Shown here piece after piece: positions 44,661 to 51,139 of a stretch of 64,000 bases of DNA (the stretch's first letter is position 1; every line of letters starts with the position of its first letter). The notes under the pieces were generated by a model that saw nothing but the letters and a program-made list of their open reading frames with translations, did no database searches and was not told the DNA's origin. The DNA lies in the IMG/VR virus record IMGVR_UViG_3300020411_003715, positions 116,107-180,106 of that record; one strand, written 5' to 3'. Source of the DNA: a virus. Both the position numbers and the translations under genes were made by a program.

Positions 44661-45075
44661 CACGCACCTCCGCTATAGTTAACCTGATGCCGACAAAATC
44701 AGAATCAGGGCCATGATGTTTTTTAACGAATTCTTCTATGAAGCAGGAGTCATCTATGCCGAGGCATTCTGAAACAACGTCTTCAAGAACCTTCACCAAA
44801 TTTGAAACATCTCTTCTTTTATACCGCGTTTTCGCCTTTTTCGGCCACCCCTTATTAAACATTGATGGTAGGTAGTAGTGGACGTTCAGTCGGTACGGCT
44901 TATTTGGATCTAGCGGCTCCCCGCTAAAGTTCACCTGCTTAGCTATCTCTACCCCGGCCTGCGCCTTAAACTTCTTCATTTTTGAGGAAGGTCTGGGCCC
45001 CCGGGTCGTGTAGACATACATCTCATTTACCGATGGCGGCAAGATGGAGATGGTTGCTGAGAATACTTCTTTCAA
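44650..45075 (-). CDS. rusA: RusA-family Holliday-junction resolvase
   Basis: The product has 141 aa, close to the family's 120. The N-terminal ILPPSVNEMY matches the P-S-N-Y start of RusA. KRRDVSNLVKVLEDVV (86-101) followed by LGIDDSCF matches the catalytic region. Asp89 and the Asp108/109 pair correspond to RusA Asp70 and Asp91, while the middle acidic residue (Asp72 in E. coli) is Ser91 here. As far as I recall, D-x-S-N variants occur in phage relatives. RusA cuts four-way junctions, so it would resolve recombination or replication branches before packaging. It overlaps the next upstream gene by 4 bp. Confidence 0.8.
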   Translation of the reverse strand: MKEVFSATISILPPSVNEMYVYTTRGPRPSSKMKKFKAQAGVEIAKQVNFSGEPLDPNKPYRLNVHYYLPSMFNKGWPKKAKTRYKRRDVSNLVKVLEDVVSECLGIDDSCFIEEFVKKHHGPDSDFVGIRLTIAEVRDES

Positions 45076-45623
45076 GAACCCCTCCTCTTAAACCCACCGG
45101 GGCGAATAGACCTCTCGGCCCCCTTGTGTCGGAAAAACTCACCATCCGGTTCGGAATCATTCTGGGTTCTGAACCAGAGTTCCCGCCCGATCCTATCCAT
45201 ACACTTGCTTATCTTTTTTTTGCGGTCCTCCTGCACGGAGAGCCTTCCTTTGAAATAAATATAGTCCCGTTTAGCTCCAATCACGCCGGGATCTGTATCA
45301 ACGGACGCCTTTCGCATATCCGCGTTTGTTAACCTTTGGTCCGACGCTGCTCTCTGAGAAGCCTCCGCGGTCTTAAGGTCCAACCGTGCCTTGCTGATAG
45401 TAGCGTCGCACGAGTCCTGGGCCACTTGGTCGGTCAGGTACGCGTAGTAAGACAAAAACTCGTCGTAGAGGGTTTTCAAGAAGTCGCTCGATTTTGAGCT
45501 TAGGTCTTTTGGGATCTTTGGCTCTTCGCCCGGTCCACCATCAGCGTCCGGCGAGAACCCGGTCCTCTTTAGATCTTTTTGTAAAGTTTCACGTAGCTCT
45601 AGGAAGATATCCTTCTTTTCCAT
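45072..45623 (-). CDS. Helical protein, UvsY-like candidate
   Basis: The 183-aa product starts 4 nt after GGGGGAGG. It is all-helical from about 45 (FLKTLYDEFLSYYAYLTDQV). A later segment has alternating charged heptads (VIGAKRDYIYFKGRLSVQED, KKKISKCMDRIGREL). The length, helix plan and Asp/Lys pattern recall T4 UvsY, the mediator that loads the phage recombinase onto ssDNA, and the neighbours are RusA, Cas4-like and RecA-like genes. Sequence identity to UvsY is not evident by eye, so this is only a hypothesis from context. Confidence 0.65.
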   Translation of the reverse strand: MEKKDIFLELRETLQKDLKRTGFSPDADGGPGEEPKIPKDLSSKSSDFLKTLYDEFLSYYAYLTDQVAQDSCDATISKARLDLKTAEASQRAASDQRLTNADMRKASVDTDPGVIGAKRDYIYFKGRLSVQEDRKKKISKCMDRIGRELWFRTQNDSEPDGEFFRHKGAERSIRPGGFKRRGS

Positions 45624-45634
45624 ACGTCCTCCCC

Positions 45635-46357
45635 CTACGCCTCATCAAAATTTGGTTCACACGCGTGGAGGAACTTACAGCTTCGACAAACCCACTTGCT
45701 GATCTGTCGTGGCGGCTCCGACCCTTCTTTTACGTGGTCTTCAACAAATTTCATTATCTCGCAAACCTTCTCCCAGACACTCGTCTGAAAGTGGACCTTC
45801 ATGTTTCGCATTGCACCGGTTGCCCTGTTCACATACAGAAGCTGACACCTGGGGATGTCTAACGCGTACATGTAGCAGTGGACTTGGTACACGTGCTCTA
45901 TCTTGGGCTTGGTCAGGTTCCTGTAGACGCTTTCGCCCACGGTCTTGATCTCAAGAACCCACTCTTCATCTCTGAATACGCCGTCGCAGTGTCCAAACAT
46001 GTTAAGCTCTTCGCTGGCTACAGGTACCTCTGCCTTAAAGCTGTCAAACTCTTTTTCCAGCTTTGTCTGCAACATGTCATGGAGCGCGTGTCCCATGTCA
46101 AAGAGCATCCTAAGGTCTGGAGGTATTCTGCTTTCCGGATCTTCCCCTATGCGGTCGTACCATATTGCGCGCTTGCAGGCGTTTGGGTGCAGGGAAGAGG
46201 GGTGATAGACCCCTGTCTTTCTCGACCAAGACTCCTTGTTGGACTCTTCGTCGATACGCTCCAGTTCGTTTTTAACATCAAAGTTTATATCTGGCTCGGG
46301 GTTGTCCTCCCGGAGGCAGCGTTCTGGGATCTTAAACCCCTTCTTCTTGTTCGTCAT
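45635..46357 (-). CDS. Cas4-like PD-(D/E)XK exonuclease with Fe-S cysteines
   Basis: The 240-aa product shows the RecB/Cas4 nuclease layout: HPSSLHPNACKR with Cys61, GHALHD (89-94), FGHCDG with Asp125, LEIKT with Glu136 and Lys138, and Q158 in the QVHCYMYAL helix. Three more cysteines end the protein (WVCRSCKFLHAC: 224, 227, 233). One N-terminal and three C-terminal Cys form the 4Fe-4S site of Cas4 and AddB-type enzymes. It would trim DNA ends to give ssDNA for recombination. There is no Cas1 or CRISPR nearby, so a role in phage recombination or replication is more likely than spacer capture. Confidence 0.8.
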   Translation of the reverse strand: MTNKKKGFKIPERCLREDNPEPDINFDVKNELERIDEESNKESWSRKTGVYHPSSLHPNACKRAIWYDRIGEDPESRIPPDLRMLFDMGHALHDMLQTKLEKEFDSFKAEVPVASEELNMFGHCDGVFRDEEWVLEIKTVGESVYRNLTKPKIEHVYQVHCYMYALDIPRCQLLYVNRATGAMRNMKVHFQTSVWEKVCEIMKFVEDHVKEGSEPPRQISKWVCRSCKFLHACEPNFDEA

Positions 46358-46359
46358 AA

Positions 46360-47127
46360 TTAGAGATCTCTCTTCGCGAACCAGAGGAACTTTTCGTAGT
46401 CCATTATCAGATACTCAGTTCCTCCCACATCGAGTCGGAGGCAGTTCCCTGATAGTACGTAGCTCGCGTGGTTGCTGGTTAGGGTGAATGATTTTTTAGG
46501 CTTTCTTCCGGCAGGGCTTTTTATTTCCCCGAAGTGCTCTAGCTCTTCGTCGCCTAGCTCTTGTGAGGGCAGGATGACTATCTCACCATGCTTCCCAAGC
46601 TCTACAATATATGCGGGGACTTTGCCCTGGCTATACGCCTGCACCCGAAGATGCTCAAGGTCCTGAACGGAGAGAGCGTACTTTCCCCCAGAGGTAGTTT
46701 TCGCCTCCACCAGAATCGAGGGAGTTTTAACGTCCCGACGGTAGCCCCAGACGGCCCCGGAGGCCGGCTGACGCTTGCCCCCGAGATCTTTAGCTATACG
46801 CTTCTCTTGTTTATCGCTCATAGCTTTTTTGTCTGTAAGCACGGCTAGCGCCTCCTTTATTACAATGTCATATGTGTTATCGTAGTATATTTCCTCGGCA
46901 GCCTTTTCCCAGTCCACCCGACCAAGAATCATTCTAGCTAATTCGAGCCTTTTCTCGCTTACATACGTGAGGACCGAAAGACCACTACCTACGTGAGTAA
47001 CGTTGTATAGAGGCTCGTTCTTTGCTGTGTCCGGAGGCTTATGGAAGTAAAGTCCCGGAAGGAAAGGGAGAGCATCTATAAATAAGGTAGAGGGCTTAGG
47101 CCCCACTTGTATGCAAACTCGTGCCAT
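46360..47127 (-). CDS. Predicted PD-(D/E)XK endonuclease, Hjr-like
   Basis: The product has 255 aa. Residues 112-176 contain the archaeal-resolvase type core: GGKRQPASGA, then Asp132 (GYRRDV), Glu141 and Lys143 (ILVEAKTT), then a helix (VQDLEHLRVQAYSQGK) and PAYIVEL. The D-x8-E-x-K triad is the nuclease signature. Flanking regions (1-110 and 180-255) are extra. Hjr-like phage proteins cut branched DNA, so this is a second resolvase candidate beside RusA. It starts 2 nt after the stop of the RecA-like gene, with AAGGA 8 nt upstream of ATG. Confidence 0.7.
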   Translation of the reverse strand: MARVCIQVGPKPSTLFIDALPFLPGLYFHKPPDTAKNEPLYNVTHVGSGLSVLTYVSEKRLELARMILGRVDWEKAAEEIYYDNTYDIVIKEALAVLTDKKAMSDKQEKRIAKDLGGKRQPASGAVWGYRRDVKTPSILVEAKTTSGGKYALSVQDLEHLRVQAYSQGKVPAYIVELGKHGEIVILPSQELGDEELEHFGEIKSPAGRKPKKSFTLTSNHASYVLSGNCLRLDVGGTEYLIMDYEKFLWFAKRDL

Positions 47128-47129
47128 TT

Positions 47130-48173
47130 TTAGATCCTTGCCAGCACCGCTTCTCGAACTTCTTCGAGGAGTTTTGGTGATTTTGTGAGCATGTCGATGA
47201 CCCCGTCCAAACCGCCCTCAATGCGGTCTTCATAGTCAAGAATGTAGTAAAATCTACCCTTGTTGAACACGACCTTCTGCGCTTTTGCCGTGTTAACAAG
47301 ATCCGCGATCATGTCCACGCCCTCATTGAACTTGAAGACGTACTCACCCTCAGCACCCTCGCTGATCCCATGCTTGCCTTTTGACACCTTCCACTTAACC
47401 TCTTTTCCAACCTTGGTCCCGCCTTGTTTCACAAAGGCCCCCGGTCGCAGGTGGATGTCTACGGCTTTAGCATGCTTTAGCGCGTAGCCCCCCGGCTGCG
47501 TGTAGGGAACATACTTAGCGGAGTGCGCGTTCATGTTCGCACGGACGGGGTTAATCATTATAACGCACGTCTTATTCGGGGAGCCATCCTCCCCGGGCGC
47601 TCTCATGGCACTGTAGAACTTTCGACAAAAGTTACTGAGGAGGCTGGCCCACGTGGCTATCTTGGCGTCTTCACCTAGACCCTTTACCACGTTGTCCTTA
47701 GTCTCCCCTGAACCAAGCTCATTTATTATTAGTAGTTGGAACTCCTGCGATTTAACCAAATCGAGCATTACGTCCAGAAGAACCTCTGCTGGGCGCTCGG
47801 ACGCGGCCTCCTTTAGGTCCACAAAGAGAAGGTTACCGGCCCCGTTAAGGTCTACCCCAGCAAGTTCCATAAACTCAGGGTCGGGCTTGTACCCAAAGCT
47901 CATCCAGGCAACGTTCGCCTCTTTTCCGTACTCGCGCTGGACCTCTGCAATCACCCTGTTTGATAGGTAGTCTTTGCCAACACCGTCTGGCCCAAAAAGC
48001 TGGATCATGGACCCTGCGGGAAAGCCCCCTTTGAGGGCGATATCAAGAGATAATATCCCTGTAGGAAGCCGGGTCTCAAACGGAGTTGCAACGTCAGCCA
48101 TTGGCTGGATTGTTGCAGCGTTCCCCAGCCTTTTTTGGACATTCTTAATTAGTTGACTGAGGTCTTTTGCCAT
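47130..48173 (-). CDS. RecA/UvsX-like protein with degenerate ATPase motifs
   Basis: The 347-aa product aligns along its length with RecA: a TG-LSLDIALKGGFPAGS start, a P-loop region, PDPEFMELAGVD (RecA LDP-YA-KLGVD), an L2-like segment PGGYALKHAKAVDIHLR and a C-terminal FNEGVDMIADLV. The key ATPase residues differ. The P-loop reads GPDGVGKD (61-68), with Asp68 in place of Thr. The catalytic Glu96 of RecA maps to Gly94. The Walker-B Asp144 maps to Asn151. The Gln194 switch maps to Pro209. It may bind DNA without hydrolysing ATP, or use ATP differently. The context (RusA, Cas4-like, UvsY-like candidate) fits strand exchange. The reading frame is intact, so it is not a pseudogene. Shares TAATG with the upstream gene. 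Confidence 0.8.
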   Translation of the reverse strand: MAKDLSQLIKNVQKRLGNAATIQPMADVATPFETRLPTGILSLDIALKGGFPAGSMIQLFGPDGVGKDYLSNRVIAEVQREYGKEANVAWMSFGYKPDPEFMELAGVDLNGAGNLLFVDLKEAASERPAEVLLDVMLDLVKSQEFQLLIINELGSGETKDNVVKGLGEDAKIATWASLLSNFCRKFYSAMRAPGEDGSPNKTCVIMINPVRANMNAHSAKYVPYTQPGGYALKHAKAVDIHLRPGAFVKQGGTKVGKEVKWKVSKGKHGISEGAEGEYVFKFNEGVDMIADLVNTAKAQKVVFNKGRFYYILDYEDRIEGGLDGVIDMLTKSPKLLEEVREAVLARI

Positions 48174-48415
48174 TACTCCCCCTCAACTTCTTTCTTAAGC
48201 TGTGCAAACTCGTCAGCAAGCTCATCAGATATCTCCGTGTGCGTTTCGTAGACAGAGATCATGTCTTCGAGGAGCTTGAGTTTGAATTCTCGAATCATAC
48301 CGTTAGCTGTGCCGGAAGCTACCTTCTCAAGGGCCTCTTCTTCTGTCTCACACAGCTTCATTTTCATAAGGGTGGCAACCACACTTGAGGAGTCGCCGTA
48401 TTTCTCCATGGACAT
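48173..48415 (-). CDS. Small helical protein, unknown
   Basis: Not recognised. The 80-aa product has GGAGGG 5 nt before ATG. It is all-helical, mostly acidic (SVVATLMKMKLCETEEEALE, ISDELADEFAQLKKEVEGE). Coupled by TAATG on both sides, directly upstream of the RecA-like gene, so it may assist it; no direct evidence. Confidence 0.7.
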   Translation of the reverse strand: MSMEKYGDSSSVVATLMKMKLCETEEEALEKVASGTANGMIREFKLKLLEDMISVYETHTEISDELADEFAQLKKEVEGE

Positions 48416-48690
48416 TATTGCCCTCCTTTGTTTTCAATTGACATTCGATTGTGGAAATCCTCCCGTTCTTTGACGAGAGCGCTTGCATGGTCCTTACCAA
48501 GGATCCCTAAGTTCAGAAGCAACGCCGCGCCGCAGGAAAGCTCTATCACCGCAGTGTCGTGACCCTCCGTTAGGAACATGCCCTTCATAACGTCCCCCTC
48601 CTCCACCATGGTGTTTACGGCACCAACGATTTCTCTGAGGGCTTCACGCTTTAGGGAAAAAATAGTAACTGTGTCGACTGGTTCATTCAC
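48415..48690 (-). CDS. Small protein of unknown function
   Basis: Not recognised. The 91-aa product uses GTG at 48690, supported by GGGGAGG 7 nt upstream. Helical start (IFSLKREALREIVGAVNTMV), strand pair and a hydrophobic helix (ELSCGAALLLNLGILG). It overlaps the next gene by TAATG. Confidence 0.7.
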   Translation of the reverse strand: MNEPVDTVTIFSLKREALREIVGAVNTMVEEGDVMKGMFLTEGHDTAVIELSCGAALLLNLGILGKDHASALVKEREDFHNRMSIENKGGQ

Positions 48691-48705
48691 GTTGAGTCCT
48701 CCCCG

Positions 48706-48774
48706 CTATCTAAAGTCTCTGAGGTAGACAATAAAACCTGCCCCGACAATAAAACCTAAAGTAAAAGTCATCAT
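48706..48774 (-). CDS. 22-residue single-span membrane microprotein
   Basis: This short frame fills the gap between two genes. It starts ATG-ATG, overlapping the upstream stop (GAATGATG), with GGAGG just before (best spacing for the second ATG). The sequence MMTFTLGFIVGAGFIVYLR plus DFR is one hydrophobic segment with a G-x-x-x-G-like spacing and a basic end, as in small membrane peptides of phages (holin-like, or inhibitors of membrane proteins). The stop TAG lies 15 nt before the next gene's start. It has no homologue I can name. The gene call rests on the SD, coupling and composition. Confidence 0.5.
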   Translation of the reverse strand: MMTFTLGFIVGAGFIVYLRDFR

Positions 48775-49181
48775 TCCTCCAGAACCTCCTGTAGCGTGTG
48801 TTTGTGTAGAAATATTGGTGTAAGCTCCCCAACCCAAGCCCCTATGACGTTGTACTCGAAAAACTCCATAGCCCCTTCTCGGGACATGTTACTTCTCATC
48901 AAAACCTCTATGCACTTGTCATAATCATAGGTCGCCACAGGTCTATCGATCCCGAACCTTCTGGAGAGTCCGATAAAGGCGTCCTCAAACCCGTCTGCAA
49001 ACAAGAGGTCTTCGTCATGCTCGCCCTTTTCGTACGGGGTCGAGTAAAGACTCCCGTCGGTTGACAAAGACTTATCACTTTCTGCAGCCGCCAGCGCCTC
49101 AGCCTCGGAGTCGTAGGGGCCAACCTCTTCCTCGTCTTGGGTGGCAGGCGATGCTTTTGAGTAATACCAGTTTCTCTCCAT
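48771..49181 (-). CDS. Conserved phage protein with FEYNV-GAWVGE motif
   Basis: The product has 136 aa, with AAGGA 8 nt before ATG. Residues about 70-136 hold YDYDKCIEVLMR, then SREGAMEFFEYNVIGAWVGE and LTPIFLHKHT. This C-terminal pattern (C-IE-LM, EA-EFFE-NV-GAWVGE-TP-F) is common in small proteins of many unrelated phages; as far as I know it has no assigned function. The N-terminal part is acidic and low-complexity. It overlaps the membrane microprotein start. Confidence 0.75.
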   Translation of the reverse strand: MERNWYYSKASPATQDEEEVGPYDSEAEALAAAESDKSLSTDGSLYSTPYEKGEHDEDLLFADGFEDAFIGLSRRFGIDRPVATYDYDKCIEVLMRSNMSREGAMEFFEYNVIGAWVGELTPIFLHKHTLQEVLEE

Positions 49182-49217
49182 GAGTAAGTTCCTTATATTA
49201 GAGTTCCCATAAGGGCA

Positions 49218-49508
49218 TTAGTTTTGTGACTCTTTTAGCCAATCAAGGGCAAAATTGCTTCTGAGCTTAGCCTCAGTTGTCACAAGAGACAATGTGTCGT
49301 GATCAAGCTCTATGGCTCGCCCGTCCTCTGGATCATACACGCTGGCGATCTCCAGGCGACCATCACGAGCAAGCATCATCACCCGGACGGGGTGTTCGAT
49401 CCAAAACCCATCCATTGAATAAAAGTTCTTCATGGGAGAAACTTCGAAATCGAACGTCTTCGAAGTAAGACATAATTTACCAAAAGGCGTGTCGAGACCG
49501 TTGTCCAT
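49218..49508 (-). CDS. Small protein of unknown function
   Basis: Not recognised. ATG 49508 (96 aa) has AGGAG 8 nt upstream; GTG 49514, sharing the upstream stop (TAGTG), is the alternative. It is a mixed strand/helix protein (EIASVYDPEDGRAIELDHDT) ending in a helix with Trp (NFALDWLKESQN). No metal or nucleotide motif. Confidence 0.65.
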   Translation of the reverse strand: MDNGLDTPFGKLCLTSKTFDFEVSPMKNFYSMDGFWIEHPVRVMMLARDGRLEIASVYDPEDGRAIELDHDTLSLVTTEAKLRSNFALDWLKESQN

Positions 49509-49513
49509 TATCA

Positions 49514-49753
49514 CTACTCCTCCTGCTGCCGTAGCTGCTCTCTAAGCTCTCGGACGCTCCGCGTTCTTCCCCGTAGCTTTTTATTTAGTTGTCTAATCTC
49601 CTGGATACGCTTGGTACCAAGAAGTCTATAAGCCCTGCGGGTTACCGCAGCGTCAGAGCGCTTCAGCTTTCTGGCTATTCGGGTGACGTGGTGTGTCGGC
49701 CAAAGCCTCCGCACCACTTCATCCTCATGCCTGCTCCAGGCTCTTTTTATCAC
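49514..49753 (-). CDS. Myb/SANT-like DNA-binding protein
   Basis: GTG 49753 (79 aa) overlaps the upstream stop by four bases (GTGA) and places the domain at the N terminus; an upstream GTG at 49795 would overlap by 46 bp. WSRHEDEVVRRLWPTHHVTR, IARKLKRSDAAVTRRAYRLL is a Myb/SANT helix-turn-helix: Trp at the start of helix 1, an acidic ED turn, and recognition helix RSDAAVTRRA. The tail is a basic coiled coil (IRQLNKKLRGRTRSVRELRE). Phage relatives regulate transcription or accompany homing nucleases; no nuclease is seen here. Probably a transcriptional regulator within the leftward operon. Confidence 0.7.
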   Translation of the reverse strand: MIKRAWSRHEDEVVRRLWPTHHVTRIARKLKRSDAAVTRRAYRLLGTKRIQEIRQLNKKLRGRTRSVRELREQLRQQEE

Positions 49754-49944
49754 GGGGTAATACCGTAGGTACTCAGGTCTTCGCCCGTCTGACACTCAAT
49801 GTGAAAGATCTCACCTGTCTCCAATTGAGTAACTACGGCGACGGTCTCTTCAGACCGCAACCGTTCAAGCATATCTCGAAGAGCCTCCTTTGGGCTTTCC
49901 GCTTCTAATTCGTCGGTTATTTCCACTGAGTAAGATTTGCCCAT
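49750..49944 (-). CDS. Small acidic protein, unknown
   Basis: Not recognised. The 64-aa product (ATG 49944; ATG 49947 directly before is possible) starts in the same stop/SD/start junction type as its neighbours: GGAG, then TGTAAATG-ATG. It reads VEITDELEAESPKEALRDML, then a strand region (VAVVTQLETGEIFHIECQTG). The plan helix plus two strands is similar to many short phage early proteins. No function can be given. Confidence 0.65.
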   Translation of the reverse strand: MGKSYSVEITDELEAESPKEALRDMLERLRSEETVAVVTQLETGEIFHIECQTGEDLSTYGITP

Positions 49945-50204
49945 CATTTACACTCCACGGTTCCGTCCTCGTCTATGTCGATACCTTCGACATTGGCTTT
50001 CTGGACAAACCAGCCTTGTAGGTTTTCGTTTATATGCTTCACTAGGTCTTCCGACGAGATCGCGCAGTCTGTGTCGAGGTGCCAAGCCGGGTAGTTATCC
50101 GGCGTGTACGAAACCTCCTTGATGGCCGTATCACCGTCCATCACCCACAGAACCGCAGATGCCCCGTCAGTAAGGGCGACATTGCCCCGCTCGTTATCTG
50201 CCAT
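49944..50204 (-). CDS. Small acidic protein, unknown
   Basis: Not recognised. The product has 86 aa, with GAGGAG 6 nt before ATG 50204. Strand-rich N-terminal half (ASAVLWVMDGDTAIKEVSYT), helix (SSEDLVKHINENLQGWFVQK) and an acidic end (GIDIDEDGTVECK). The C-terminal ECK is encoded by the shared junction sequence seen in several genes of this run. Confidence 0.7.
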   Translation of the reverse strand: MADNERGNVALTDGASAVLWVMDGDTAIKEVSYTPDNYPAWHLDTDCAISSEDLVKHINENLQGWFVQKANVEGIDIDEDGTVECK

Positions 50205-50207
50205 CAG

Positions 50208-50351
50208 TTACTCCTCGGCATACCGACTTAACGCCTCGTGCGCGATCCGCCGCATATTGTCGAAATCCGCCAGGATGTCGGATGTCGGCGTATCGTCGTC
50301 ATAGGCGTGCTGGCATATTAGCTCCAGCGCCAGCAGCAATTCTTTTTCCAT
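50208..50351 (-). CDS. Small helical acidic protein (47 aa)
   Basis: The frame from ATG 50351 (or ATG 50354, directly before) to TAA 50208 fills a gap with no other gene. GGAGG lies 7 nt before ATG 50351, and the start shares a base with the upstream stop (TGATG). The product is helical: MEKELLLALELICQHAYDDD, then TSDILADFDNMRRIAHEALS. Not recognised. The junction type, spacing and codon use match its neighbours, so it is very probably translated. Confidence 0.65.
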   Translation of the reverse strand: MEKELLLALELICQHAYDDDTPTSDILADFDNMRRIAHEALSRYAEE

Positions 50352-50587
50352 CATTTACCCTCCAACCAGCCCTTGAGGCCCTCTCTCACGTCAATTTCTG
50401 AAGGAACTCCCTCACCGTCGTCGTGCCAAGGCTCGCCCTCATTAAGGCAGTTTCCTCTATTGTCGTACAAATCGTAGAAGCGGTCCTTGTCTGCTTCGGG
50501 CTCCTTGCCCTGCCAGCAGAGGACCACATCCACTTGTTTATTGTTTATTACGTAGGACGCTACGGTTTCGCTGTGAAGCTTGCTCAT
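50351..50587 (-). CDS. Conserved-type small phage protein
   Basis: ATG 50587 (78 aa) is 8 nt from GGAG and shares a base with the upstream stop (TGATG). VDVVLCWQGKEPEADKDRFY, DLYDNRGNCLNEGEPWHDDG is a beta pair with a YD--GNCLNEG motif, which I associate with small phage proteins of unknown role. The C-terminal helix is short (EIDVREGLKGWLEGK). Confidence 0.7.
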   Translation of the reverse strand: MSKLHSETVASYVINNKQVDVVLCWQGKEPEADKDRFYDLYDNRGNCLNEGEPWHDDGEGVPSEIDVREGLKGWLEGK

Positions 50588-50937
50588 CACTTACACTCCT
50601 CTAGGCTTTTGAGGAGAGCAAGGTGGTACTGCTCCGCCTGTCCTTTTGAGCCATCCTGAGGAAAGCTTCTTGAGTTACGTGCCTCCTCTAGGAGCCTCTC
50701 GAAAAGGCTAATAGCCTTTCGGCGCATACTTTCTTTTGTCTCGCCCCAATGGGCGAATTCTGATTCATCGTCCACTATTAGCTCTACGGTTAGCGCGGAG
50801 TCATTAACGTATTCCACACCGTCTAAGAAACCGGTGGCCGCTTGTTCTGATGTAGGCCCATAGATAATGGACCCATTATTTTCAGGATTATCTGTGTCGC
50901 TTTTTATGGCGACCTTGTATTTACTATCAGTTTCCAT
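50587..50937 (-). CDS. Small acidic protein, unknown
   Basis: Not recognised. The 116-aa product (ATG 50937; GTG 50940 just upstream in frame) lies directly downstream of the 28-nt direct repeat. The N-terminal part is strand-rich (KYKVAIKSDTDNPENNGSII), followed by helices (SMRRKAISLFERLLEEARNS and LALLKSLEECK). The last three residues, ECK, come from the shared junction sequence. Confidence 0.7.
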   Translation of the reverse strand: METDSKYKVAIKSDTDNPENNGSIIYGPTSEQAATGFLDGVEYVNDSALTVELIVDDESEFAHWGETKESMRRKAISLFERLLEEARNSRSFPQDGSKGQAEQYHLALLKSLEECK

Positions 50938-50959
50938 CACTTACACTCCATCCAGTTGT
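50932..50959 (-). repeat. 28-nt direct repeat, copy 2
   Basis: 27 of 28 bases equal those at 51112-51139, exactly 180 bp away. It contains the stop codon of the 58-aa gene, the SD (GGAG) and the start codons of the next gene. The two copies are read in different frames by the upstream genes. Confidence 0.9.
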
Positions 50960-51117
50960 TCTTCATCTCTGGCCCTCCGCTCCAGGTACTCCTGTAAGTG
51001 GGATTCGTAGCCAGCGCCGGGGACTGGTTGAACGCCCTCTATGTAGTCGCACAGAATGGAAATAATTGATTGGTCATTCCACCCCATTAGTCGCTGATAT
51101 TCTCGTATTAGTTCCAT
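50941..51117 (-). CDS. 58-residue microgene flanked by direct repeats
   Basis: The frame from ATG 51117 (GTG 51120 in frame directly before) to TAA 50941 codes for 58 residues: MELIREYQRLMGWNDQSIIS, then ILCDYIEGVQPVPG and a C-terminal charged helix (LQEYLERRARDEEQLDGV). GGAG lies 8 nt before ATG, and the start shares a base with the polymerase stop (TGATG). Not recognised. N-terminal Tyr/Trp helix and an acidic end. It lies exactly between two 28-nt direct repeats, so recombination between them would remove it without harming either neighbour. Confidence 0.7.
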   Translation of the reverse strand: MELIREYQRLMGWNDQSIISILCDYIEGVQPVPGAGYESHLQEYLERRARDEEQLDGV

Positions 51118-51139
51118 CACTTACACTCCAGCCAGTTGT
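51112..51139 (-). repeat. 28-nt direct repeat, copy 1
   Basis: Copy at the 3' end of the polymerase gene. It codes the final DNWLECK residues, the stop and the SD of the next gene. See copy at 50932-50959 (one mismatch). Confidence 0.9.

Noticed and set aside
45635-46357. Part of a CRISPR-Cas adaptation module
   Set aside because: The Cas4-like protein has no Cas1, Cas2 or repeat array near it; phage recombination genes surround it.
45878-46363. 161-codon plus-strand frame opposite the Cas4-like gene
   Set aside because: It is a shadow of the nuclease gene with no SD and an atypical composition.
48173-48174. Programmed frameshift at short gene overlaps
   Set aside because: The 1-4 bp overlaps (TAATG, TGATG, ATGA) are ordinary translational coupling; no slippery heptamer with a following structure was noticed.
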